A stretch of DNA of 64,000 nt, taken from UBA1140 sp964573285 (GTDB lineage: Bacteria; Campylobacterota; Campylobacteria; Campylobacterales; Sulfurovaceae). Below are positions 35,631-43,763 of this stretch, in pieces (the stretch's first letter is position 1; every line of letters begins with the position of its first letter). A program made the translations under genes and the position numbers. The DNA lies in the NCBI GenBank assembly GCA_964573285.1, contig CAZNJD010000007.1:23721-87720 (forward strand), given 5' to 3'. The notes beneath the pieces are model-generated. The model had not been told where the DNA came from and made no database searches. It saw nothing but the letters and a program-made list of their open reading frames with translations.

Positions 35631-37511
35631 TTAAATCTCATTGTATGGTTTAGCTTTATCAAAATAATAACCCTGACCATACTCAATATCTAAATCTATT
35701 AATACATCTAATATCTTTTCATTTTCAACAAATTCTGCCACAACTTTTATACCATTCTCTTTACAAAATAGATTAAGTGAAGAGATTAAACTATATGCTT
35801 TCTTATCTTTATCTATATTTCTAATAATACTTCCATCAATCTTAAGATAATCTATAGATAGATTGAGTAGATGATTTAGGTTTGAATAACCAGAACCATA
35901 ATCATCAATACAGAATTTATAGCCCAAAAGTTTTAATTTTTGAATAGAAATCTCTAATTTAATATAATCCGCATCTTTTGTCTCTAAAATTTCTATTAAC
36001 ATTCTATCAGATAGAGCAGAATTTTTTCTCAAAAGAGCTAAAATAGCATCATTTATCAAATCATCAGAACTTAGATTTAGACTAATTTTGAGTTTATCAT
36101 TTTTTAATAATTTATCTACATTATACTCTATCACTTTCATACTAATACGACTATAAAAATAGCTATTTTCTAAATCAGGTAAAATTTGGTTAGGAGATAT
36201 AATCTCATCTCCATCTTCTATTCGTAATAGTGCCTCATAATGATGAATTTCCTTTGTTTTAATATTTACAATAGGTTGATAAAAACATACTAGTTTATCT
36301 GAGTTAATCATATCTTTTAGTTTTTCTCTATACATCCGTATTTTATTAGATAAATCAAAATAGGTAATAATATTTCGACCATTATGTTTGCTATCATATA
36401 AAGCTCCATCTGCTTTTTGTATAGCATCTTGGAAAGATGAAGCACTCTTTGTTTGAATAAAAGCACCTATAGATATAGTGATATTAATGGTATCGTCTTT
36501 AATCTTTATATTTAGAGACTCAACCATTTTTCTAATATTCTCAATTATAGTTTTAAATTTTTCTATATCTGTATCTTTTTTGGATATTAGTAGTAAAAAC
36601 TCTTCTCCTCCATACTGTATAAAAATATCATCTTTTTTTAAAAGAGATGATATTCTCTGCATAACGGAATTGAGTACCTTATCACCATTTGCTTGTCCAT
36701 ATATATCATTAATTCGTTTAAAAAAATCTATATCAGCCAAAGATATATAATAGTCCGAAAAATTTATCTTTTCATAATTATCAGTCAAATAACTTCTATA
36801 AAAACTACCAGAGTCAGGGTTACGATACATACGATTTTTAATATAACTATTTCTCAAAAAATATAATATAAAAATAGTTAATAATATTATCAAAATAATA
36901 AGAAATATCATAATAATTTTGACACTAACACTAAGCAAAGAGGTCATAGAATTATATGTTTTCTGTGAATAATCAATTACAAAAAAAGCTATCAATTTAT
37001 TATTTTTTAAAATAGGTTTAATCATAGTAAAACCTAAATCTTTAATATTTTTCTGAATATATATCTGTTTTTTCTTACTTTTTTTTGCCCTTATTAAGGA
37101 GTCAATATCTATATCCTCCAACATAAAAAGTTCAGGTTCTTTATTTTTATTATCTTCATCCCCATCTAAAAAAAGAAAGAACCGATTTTTAAAAGGTAAA
37201 AGAATATAAATAGATAATATATTCCTATTTTTAAAATCTTTTAGAAGCTCTATATTTTTTGTTCGTATATCATGATTAATAGTATTATCTCTTATAAAAT
37301 CACTACTACCGTTAACTATTTTATCAATTAACTTATCAGCAGATGCATCTATCCCATCTATGGATTGGCTTAAAAGTGTAGTTCTTAGTTTGTTTTCATA
37401 AATATGTATATTAGCATATAGATATATAAATATAGAGCAGATAAAAATATACACTACTATAGTATAGTAATGAAATCTGTTAATATCTGAAAATATAAAT
37501 TTATTATACAA
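35631..37511 (-). CDS. Membrane GGDEF-EAL protein (cyclic-di-GMP turnover)
   Basis: 626-aa inner-membrane protein. Two membrane helices (about 14-34 and 194-218) flank a periplasmic sensor-like domain of about 160 residues, followed by GGDEF (GGEEF at 301-305, apparently intact) and EAL (EAL 426-428, with SLNLSS, DDYGSGYS and LKIDGS conserved). It could both make and break cyclic-di-GMP, with the periplasmic part deciding the balance. The inhibitory RxxD site before GGEEF is not present (KKDD instead). The sensor domain is not one I recognise. It ends directly against der. Confidence 0.9.
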   Translation of the reverse strand: MYNKFIFSDINRFHYYTIVVYIFICSIFIYLYANIHIYENKLRTTLLSQSIDGIDASADKLIDKIVNGSSDFIRDNTINHDIRTKNIELLKDFKNRNILSIYILLPFKNRFFLFLDGDEDNKNKEPELFMLEDIDIDSLIRAKKSKKKQIYIQKNIKDLGFTMIKPILKNNKLIAFFVIDYSQKTYNSMTSLLSVSVKIIMIFLIILIILLTIFILYFLRNSYIKNRMYRNPDSGSFYRSYLTDNYEKINFSDYYISLADIDFFKRINDIYGQANGDKVLNSVMQRISSLLKKDDIFIQYGGEEFLLLISKKDTDIEKFKTIIENIRKMVESLNIKIKDDTINITISIGAFIQTKSASSFQDAIQKADGALYDSKHNGRNIITYFDLSNKIRMYREKLKDMINSDKLVCFYQPIVNIKTKEIHHYEALLRIEDGDEIISPNQILPDLENSYFYSRISMKVIEYNVDKLLKNDKLKISLNLSSDDLINDAILALLRKNSALSDRMLIEILETKDADYIKLEISIQKLKLLGYKFCIDDYGSGYSNLNHLLNLSIDYLKIDGSIIRNIDKDKKAYSLISSLNLFCKENGIKVVAEFVENEKILDVLIDLDIEYGQGYYFDKAKPYNEI

Positions 37512-37648
37512 AACTACACCCTTAACTTTTTTCTAATTATCAGGTGATTTTATCATAAAATAGTGCATTATTGTGAACAATACACACTTCTATTAAATAA
37601 GATAAATAAATATATCCAAAAATTAAATAGTTATTGTTCTTAATTAGC

Positions 37649-38074
37649 TTATTTTGTTAATAAACAAAGAGGACATAAATAAGACTCTTTAATTATATAA
37701 TTAGTATATTTAGTGGATAACTTCAATCCTTTTGCTTTTAATCTTTCATCCACAAACATAATTTGAGTTCTACCTTTTTTTATATATATTGCTCCAATGC
37801 TCTTTTTATCATTTTTCAAATCATTATAACTATTAACAATAATCATTTTTTTAACTTTTTTATCTGTTGGGAACAATAATACATCTGCTTTCTTTGAAGA
37901 GCTAGTTTTCAAAATAGTTAACTTGTTCATAAATTTTTCATCTGATATATAATAAGTTAAAGGTTTATTATCTAATGTAATAGAAGATAAAATACCATTT
38001 ACTTTCTCTATATTCAAATCTGAAAATGCCAATAGTGGCACAAGTAGTAATAAATATATATTTGATTTTTTCAT
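37649..38074 (-). CDS. Small exported protein, unknown
   Basis: 141-aa protein with a signal peptide (IYLLLLVPLLAFS) and no recognised domain. The C-terminus ends in CPLCLLTK, a CxxC pair that could bind metal or form a disulfide. It is a single gene with AAAGGATATATT before the ATG, between the GGDEF-EAL gene and trpS. Function cannot be assigned. Confidence 0.6.
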   Translation of the reverse strand: MKKSNIYLLLLVPLLAFSDLNIEKVNGILSSITLDNKPLTYYISDEKFMNKLTILKTSSSKKADVLLFPTDKKVKKMIIVNSYNDLKNDKKSIGAIYIKKGRTQIMFVDERLKAKGLKLSTKYTNYIIKESYLCPLCLLTK

Positions 38075-38206
38075 AATATATCCTTTTCAAAATCATACAA
38101 CAAAACATCATAAAACAGTATAAAATAAAAATATTAATATTTATTTTTAATTGCTATATGAGTAACATCTAAAGAACTAACTATTTTAATTTACCAAATA
38201 TTTAGA

Positions 38207-38212
38207 TATAAT
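38207..38212 (+). promoter_or_regulatory. -10 box for trpS
   Basis: TATAAT 33 bases before the trpS ATG; the ribosome site is TAAGGAT. No T-box or trp leader is seen. Confidence 0.4.
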
Positions 38213-38244
38213 TTCAAAATTTTTGATATATTATAAGGATAGAC

Positions 38245-39210
38245 ATGCGTGTATTAACAGGAATTCAAGCTTCAGGCAAACTTCACATCGGAAACTATTT
38301 TGGAGCAATGAAGCCAATGATAGAGCTTCAAGAGAGTGAAGAACTATTCACATTTATTGCAAACTATCACTCTTTAACCACTTCCAAAGATGCTAAATTA
38401 CTCAAACAACTCACACTTGATGCTGCTATTGATTACCTTTCACTAGGTATTGACCCAAATAAAACAACCTTTTGGGTACAAAGTGATGTACCACAAGTGC
38501 TAGAACTATATTGGATACTATCTAAATTTACTCCAATGGGACTGCTAGAGAGGGCTCATAGCTATAAAGATAAAGTAGCAAAAGGAATTCCAGCTAATCA
38601 TGCACTATTTTCTTATCCAGTCTTAATGGCTGCTGATATTTTACTATTAGATACTGAGAAAGTTCCTGTTGGAAAAGACCAAATTCAACATGTAGAGATA
38701 ACTAGAGATATTGCTACTAAATGCAACAATGAGTATGGAGAAATTTTTACAATCCCTGAATATATTGTCAATGAAAACTTGGCTACAATACCTGGTATTG
38801 ATGGACAAAAAATGAGTAAAAGTTATGATAATGCTATAGATATTTTTATGGAGACAGAAAAAAAGCTACAGAAGAGATGTAATAAAATTGTAAGCTCATC
38901 TACTCCATTAGGTCAACCACTAGAGTTTAATGGATGCAATATCTATAATTTGGCATCACTATTTTTGGATAATAATATGAAAAATAAACTACAACAAAGA
39001 TACCAAGCAGGAAAAGAGGGTTATGGTCACTTTAAAAAATATCTAAAAGAGTTAATATGGAATGAATTTGAAGAGGCTAGAGAAAAAAGAGCCTACTATT
39101 TAGAACATCAAGACGAAGTTCAAGATATTTTAAATGATGGTGCGAACAAAATGCGTAAAATAGCAAATGCCAAAATGGCTACTGTTCGCGAGGCTGTGGG
39201 GATATTATAA
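38245..39210 (+). CDS. trpS: Tryptophanyl-tRNA synthetase
   Basis: 321-aa class I synthetase charging tRNA-Trp. The HIGH-like motif is KLHIGNYFG near the N-terminus and the KMSKS motif is KMSKSYDNA. Length matches bacterial TrpS. Its stop lies one base from the end of the converging napD. It is alone in its strand block and driven by its own -10 box. Confidence 0.96.
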   Translation: MRVLTGIQASGKLHIGNYFGAMKPMIELQESEELFTFIANYHSLTTSKDAKLLKQLTLDAAIDYLSLGIDPNKTTFWVQSDVPQVLELYWILSKFTPMGLLERAHSYKDKVAKGIPANHALFSYPVLMAADILLLDTEKVPVGKDQIQHVEITRDIATKCNNEYGEIFTIPEYIVNENLATIPGIDGQKMSKSYDNAIDIFMETEKKLQKRCNKIVSSSTPLGQPLEFNGCNIYNLASLFLDNNMKNKLQQRYQAGKEGYGHFKKYLKELIWNEFEEAREKRAYYLEHQDEVQDILNDGANKMRKIANAKMATVREAVGIL

Positions 39211-39211
39211 C

Positions 39212-39577
39212 TTATACCCCTCCTTTAAAATCTTTGTGTTTTAGGTCTCCATTATAAACAATATCTTTAATATCTATATCTTCTCTTTTGAGAACATCAG
39301 GAACAGGGTCTTGTTCATTAAGAAGTTTTATCTCTTCATCTAGCTGGTCTTCTTGATATGTCATCATCATATCCGCAGCCATTACCTGTGGTAACTCTTG
39401 GATTTTAACTAACTTTTTAATCTCCTCTTCCACACCTTCACCCTCTACTGTTACTATTATCTTTCCTGTTGCTTTATCATGTAGGTGATAATCACAATAA
39501 TCTGACTCTTTGAATAGCTCTACTAACTCATCTATATATTTTGATGGGGCTTGTACTACTATACTTGATATATTCAT
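39212..39577 (-). CDS. napD: NapA-specific chaperone NapD
   Basis: 121-aa cytoplasmic chaperone that binds the Tat signal of NapA and helps molybdenum-cofactor insertion. The ferredoxin-like NapD fold spans about residues 1-85 (MNISSIVVQAPSKYIDEL, GKIIVTVEGEG). A C-terminal extension of about 35 charged residues goes beyond the usual length. It is the last gene of the nap operon, in the order seen in Campylobacterota (napAGHBFLD). Confidence 0.85.
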   Translation of the reverse strand: MNISSIVVQAPSKYIDELVELFKESDYCDYHLHDKATGKIIVTVEGEGVEEEIKKLVKIQELPQVMAADMMMTYQEDQLDEEIKLLNEQDPVPDVLKREDIDIKDIVYNGDLKHKDFKGGV

Positions 39578-39623
39578 TTCATTCTCCTTTGAATTTTTTG
39601 TAAAAACAAAGTATATCTTGTCT

Positions 39624-40577
39624 CTACGGTTTTATATTCCATACTAGAATAGTACTATCATCACTTGCTGAAAAAAGTCTATTTTCATCTTTGAATATTA
39701 TAACATTTAGTGTACTCTTTTGACCTTTTAATAGTGCTATTTTTGACTTACTTATAGTATCATATATACTTATATTATTCTTTTCATCCATTGAAAAAGC
39801 TACTTTTTTAGCAGATGGAGAGAGAGCAGTTGAGTATATAAGAAAATCTCCTGATATATAACTTCCTTTACCTGTTATAGTATCATAGATTGCACCTCTT
39901 CTATCTTGTCCTGCTCCTGATACCATTTTATTTTTGAAATCAACTCTATAAACATTATCTACATTTTGACCTTTGAGCTTCTTGATGATTTTGCCTGTTT
40001 GAACATCTACAAGATTTAGAACACCACTTTCACATGCAAATACTACTTGAGTTTTATCTTCGTTTAATGCAAAATCAGAAAATTTAGACTCGCTTAGTTG
40101 TACTCTATACAACTCTTTTTTACTTATCAAATCTAATAGTGCTACCTCATTACTTAGATAACCTAAAAGTATGTGATTTTTATCTATAAATCTAGCTTTA
40201 ATTATAGCCTCTTTATCATTAGCAGAGAGTATTTGAGTTAAATTATTATCATAAACAAAAAGATTAGAGTATCCACCTTTGCCACTATCACTAAGGAGTA
40301 GATATTTATTATCTATAGTATCTGTACTCATTACACGAGCTGGTATCTCATCTCCCATAAAATCTTTGACATTTGAGATATTTATCTGTTTGATTTTCTC
40401 TTTTTTCATAATATCATAAACTTCTATATGTCCCATATCTGTAGCTACTACTAGATTATTACCACTTAATACCATATCTTTGACTGTTCCATTTATCTCT
40501 ATAGTGGAAATGGGTGTAATAGTTGGCACTGCCCAAGTTATTATTGTAAAAATAAGTGAAACAAATACTATTTTCAT
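39624..40577 (-). CDS. napL: NapL, periplasmic beta-propeller protein of the nap operon
   Basis: 317-aa exported protein (signal MKIVFVSLIFTIITWA) with WD40/YVTN-like repeats, such as NNLVVATDMGHIEVYD and RLFSASDDSTILVWN at the C-terminus. NapL is restricted to Campylobacterota nap operons. Its role is not established, but assembly or quality control of NapA in the periplasm is plausible. It overlaps the preceding small acidic gene by 4 bases (ATGA). Confidence 0.85.
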   Translation of the reverse strand: MKIVFVSLIFTIITWAVPTITPISTIEINGTVKDMVLSGNNLVVATDMGHIEVYDIMKKEKIKQINISNVKDFMGDEIPARVMSTDTIDNKYLLLSDSGKGGYSNLFVYDNNLTQILSANDKEAIIKARFIDKNHILLGYLSNEVALLDLISKKELYRVQLSESKFSDFALNEDKTQVVFACESGVLNLVDVQTGKIIKKLKGQNVDNVYRVDFKNKMVSGAGQDRRGAIYDTITGKGSYISGDFLIYSTALSPSAKKVAFSMDEKNNISIYDTISKSKIALLKGQKSTLNVIIFKDENRLFSASDDSTILVWNIKP

Positions 40578-40912
40578 ACTATTTCCTCTATTTGATTTAG
40601 TAATAACTCTTCCAACTCTTGTTCTCCAAGTGCTGTTTTGACTCCATATAAATCTATCTCATCAGCTCTGAAATTCTCAAATACCTTATTTTCACTTAAT
40701 TTTACCATAAGCTCACTCATCTTCTCTTCACCCAATACTTCTTGTATAGGTTCTGCTATATATAACACAAAATTATACTCTTCAAAATCAAACTCATACT
40801 CTTCTGAGTCATAATCTTCATAATTCTCATCAATACCTAGCAGGTGTCTTATCTCTAAATCTTTATTCTCAAACTTATCGAAAAGTTTTGGATATTTACT
40901 TTGCAGACTCAT
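40574..40912 (-). CDS. Small acidic protein inserted between napF and napL
   Basis: 112-aa cytosolic protein, strongly acidic (EDYDSEEYEFDFEEYNFVL), predicted helical at its end (GEQELEELLLNQIEEIV). It has no cofactor motif and no family I recognise. It is locked into the nap operon by 4-base overlaps with both napF (ATGA at 40909-40912) and napL (40574-40577). This position is empty in the canonical napAGHBFLD order, so it is an operon-specific addition, perhaps an assembly factor. Confidence 0.7.
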   Translation of the reverse strand: MSLQSKYPKLFDKFENKDLEIRHLLGIDENYEDYDSEEYEFDFEEYNFVLYIAEPIQEVLGEEKMSELMVKLSENKVFENFRADEIDLYGVKTALGEQELEELLLNQIEEIV

Positions 40913-41433
40913 TTTATATCTTCCTTTATTTTTAAAACTTTAAACTCAATAGCTTGTGTTGGACATCGTGATATACAAAATCCACACCCCGTACATCTAT
41001 TCTCATCTATTATAGGATTGAACATCCCATTAAATAAAATAGCATCATCAATACATGGCTCTTTGCAAGAGTGGCATATCACACCCTCATGAGCTATACA
41101 TTTATGAAAATCAATACGAAACATAGCATTAAGCTTCTCTGCTGTTTCTATATTTTCCAAAGATAATACATCCTCAATACAAGCATTAGCACACTCATCA
41201 CAAAAGGTACAACCATTTTGCTTAAAAGTTAATGTAGGTATTCCATCTTCGGCTATAAATATAATCTTCTCATCACAAGAAGTGACACATGCTTTATTTT
41301 CACAGCTTGGACACTTATTCTGAAAAAGAGACTCATCTTTTCCATAAGGGGGTCTAACCAAGAGGAGTTCTTCCTCTTGATTTTGAGTTAATGGTTTTGT
41401 AAAAGATTTAAATAGTTCTCTTCTAGTTGCCAT
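40909..41433 (-). CDS. napF: Polyferredoxin NapF
   Basis: 174-aa cytoplasmic iron-sulfur protein with three cysteine clusters (CPSCENKACVTSC, CTFCDECANAC, and CTGCGFCISRC), plus an additional CHSCKEPC group. NapF is thought to help load the [4Fe-4S] cluster of NapA before export. The start overlaps the napB stop by one base, and it is followed by the small acidic gene with a 4-base overlap. Confidence 0.9.
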   Translation of the reverse strand: MATRRELFKSFTKPLTQNQEEELLLVRPPYGKDESLFQNKCPSCENKACVTSCDEKIIFIAEDGIPTLTFKQNGCTFCDECANACIEDVLSLENIETAEKLNAMFRIDFHKCIAHEGVICHSCKEPCIDDAILFNGMFNPIIDENRCTGCGFCISRCPTQAIEFKVLKIKEDIK

Positions 41434-42077
41434 TATTTTATATCAACACCCTCATTCATAACATCTACTAAGTTAGAGTGAGATTTTAATTTATCATTAC
41501 CTTTGAAATCAGGTGTAAATGTATTCTCTACAACTAAGTCTGTTTTAGATTGTGGAGCATGACACTGTGTACAGTTAAATCTACCTTGATATAAATGAGT
41601 AAGCTTTTTAGCTTTAGCTACTTTAATATCACTTACATTTCCCATATCACCTTTTTGTATTCCTACAACTTTACCCTCTTTGACCAATTCCCCATCTTTA
41701 AGTACAGTTGTTGGTCTATAGTTTATAAAGTGACTTTTTGGAATAGGAGTAGCTTTCATTGCAGGTGCAACCTCTGGCATATGACATCCAAGACATGCAT
41801 TATTGGATTGTGTAATAGGTAAGAGACCCTCAACAGAGTGTGGTATCATTGGTGGTGCATCCAAATAAGCTCTCTCAAACTTTTTAGATGCACCAGGTGC
41901 TGGTCTGCTATAATCAGTTTTAGCTCCTATAGTATCAGTTCCTTCACTATATAAGTCTGTCTTTCTTAAACCTAACTCTTTTTCACTATTATTACTTACT
42001 ATTCCACTACTAGCAGCACAACCTATTGAGATTAGAGCCACCATAGAACAAGCAATTATTAAACTTTTTTTAATCAT
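41433..42077 (-). CDS. napB: Diheme cytochrome c NapB (electron-donor subunit)
   Basis: 214-aa periplasmic cytochrome with two haem sites, CLGCH (95-99) and CTQCH (169-173), and distal His at about 80 and 116. It passes electrons from the NapGH branch to NapA. The signal peptide ends ALISIGC, a lipobox-like sequence with Cys20, so the protein may be lipid-anchored, unlike typical soluble NapB; this is inference from the motif. It follows napH. Confidence 0.93.
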   Translation of the reverse strand: MIKKSLIIACSMVALISIGCAASSGIVSNNSEKELGLRKTDLYSEGTDTIGAKTDYSRPAPGASKKFERAYLDAPPMIPHSVEGLLPITQSNNACLGCHMPEVAPAMKATPIPKSHFINYRPTTVLKDGELVKEGKVVGIQKGDMGNVSDIKVAKAKKLTHLYQGRFNCTQCHAPQSKTDLVVENTFTPDFKGNDKLKSHSNLVDVMNEGVDIK

Positions 42078-42131
42078 TATTCTCTCCTTAATTTGTTATT
42101 CTTAGGGTACCCACAAAGGGTAACCCCTACA

Positions 42132-42935
42132 CTATTTTTTAGCAAAATTACGAATGCTAAAATTAAGAGCATCATCATCACAGACATCAATACATCTACC
42201 ACAATTGGTACACTCTCCATCTGTTACCATAATACTTTCCTTGTTTACCATGTAAAGTACATGATTTTCAGGGCAAACAACCTTACACTTCATACAGTTT
42301 GTACAGTTTTCATGATTATGGTCAACTCGTATTAAACTAGCTTTTCCAATCAATGAGTAGGTAGCACCCAATGGACATAAATGTCCACACCAACCATTTT
42401 TGACACCAAATAGGTCAAAAAGAAATATCGCAATAATTACAGATATACCAGCACCAAATCCAAAGATAATACCTCTTTGCATAATAGTAATGGGACTTAA
42501 AACTTCAAATGCAGCCACACCGACTACAGCAGAGACTATAATACCTAGAACCATTATCCAGTATCTAGCTCTTCTTTTGATAAATCGGTAATTGACCTCT
42601 TCTCTATCAAGATTTAATTTGCGTCTAAGCCAATTAGCAAGGTCTGTTACCATATTTATAGGACAGACCCAACTACAAAATGCTCGTCCTCCAACTACCA
42701 TATAAAATATAGTAATAATCAAAGCCCCAAAAAGAACATCAGCACCCAATACAAAACCAGAGGCTAAAACCTGTACAGTAGTATATGGGTCAGCCAAAGG
42801 AATAAAACCAAATAAACGAGATGAACCGAATGTACCCTCTAGCATATGCCATCCATAAGCATTTGCTCCAAAATAAAGCGATAAGATTATAAACTGTGTT
42901 AGCCGTCTAAGGAGTAAATATTTCATATTTTTCAT
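42132..42935 (-). CDS. napH: Quinol-oxidising membrane ferredoxin NapH
   Basis: 267-aa inner-membrane protein with four helices and two cytosolic C-terminal [4Fe-4S] motifs (CTNCMKCKVVCPENH and CTNCGRCIDVCDD). The loop CSWVCPINMVTDLANW and the later CGHLCPLG are conserved NapH motifs. With NapG it forms a menaquinol dehydrogenase that feeds NapB. It overlaps napG by one base. Confidence 0.95.
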   Translation of the reverse strand: MKNMKYLLLRRLTQFIILSLYFGANAYGWHMLEGTFGSSRLFGFIPLADPYTTVQVLASGFVLGADVLFGALIITIFYMVVGGRAFCSWVCPINMVTDLANWLRRKLNLDREEVNYRFIKRRARYWIMVLGIIVSAVVGVAAFEVLSPITIMQRGIIFGFGAGISVIIAIFLFDLFGVKNGWCGHLCPLGATYSLIGKASLIRVDHNHENCTNCMKCKVVCPENHVLYMVNKESIMVTDGECTNCGRCIDVCDDDALNFSIRNFAKK

Positions 42936-43759
42936 TAGTAATCAACCCCCATATTTAGATAATCAGTTGCCTCTTTTTCACTTCGTTCATCTTTGGTATG
43001 TATCTCTTTAGCATTTTTTACTCTTTGTTGGTCTTTTTTGTCCCAACCTTTAACATAATGGTCACCTGCTCTTCCTGTTGAGTGTTCTATAGGAAGTACA
43101 AATATTGCTGGTTTTTCTGTTACACACGCTTTTTCACAAAGACCACACCCTGTGCAAACATCAGAGTGAACAATAGGAAGCAAAAATGCATGTTTTCCTG
43201 TTCTCTCATTTTTTTGATGTTCAATAGTAATAGCCTCACCTTGAAGTGGACAAGCACGATAACAAGCATCGCACTGTATTCCCCAAAATGCTATACATGA
43301 TTCTTTATGAACTACTGCTAAACCCATTCGAGCTTTGTTTATATCAAGTTCTTCCTCTTTATTTAAAAGGCTTGAGATATCCAATGCTTCTGATGGACAA
43401 ACAGGTACACACGGAATATCATCACACATATAACAAGGAACATCTGTAGGTATAAAAAATGGTGTACCAATTAATTTATGGTCACCAGCTTTTGCTATCT
43501 GAAGTGTTCCCTTTCGTTTACTTCCATCTTTATTTTTATTACTATCACGATTAACACAAGCCTCTGCACATAAACCACACTTAATACAAGCTTTAAGAAA
43601 ATCATCCTCAGGTAATGCTCCAGGTGGTCTAAGTACTAAGGGTGATGCTTTCACCTCATCACTATAACCACTCCACAACAATCCACCAAGAGCCGTAAGA
43701 CCTACACTTTGAAGAGTCGTTGCCATAAACTTTCGTCTATTGTTGTCAGAGTTAGCCAT
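42935..43759 (-). CDS. napG: Tat-exported iron-sulfur protein NapG
   Basis: 274-aa periplasmic ferredoxin with a twin-arginine signal (NRRKFMATTL) and four [4Fe-4S] cysteine groups (CIKCGLCAEAC, CYMCDDIPCVPVC, CIAFWGIQCDACYRAC and CTGCGLCEKAC). It takes electrons from NapH and passes them to NapB. It starts four bases after the napA stop with an AAAGG site. Order G before H is the Campylobacterota arrangement. Confidence 0.95.
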   Translation of the reverse strand: MANSDNNRRKFMATTLQSVGLTALGGLLWSGYSDEVKASPLVLRPPGALPEDDFLKACIKCGLCAEACVNRDSNKNKDGSKRKGTLQIAKAGDHKLIGTPFFIPTDVPCYMCDDIPCVPVCPSEALDISSLLNKEEELDINKARMGLAVVHKESCIAFWGIQCDACYRACPLQGEAITIEHQKNERTGKHAFLLPIVHSDVCTGCGLCEKACVTEKPAIFVLPIEHSTGRAGDHYVKGWDKKDQQRVKNAKEIHTKDERSEKEATDYLNMGVDY

Positions 43760-43763
43760 CTAT

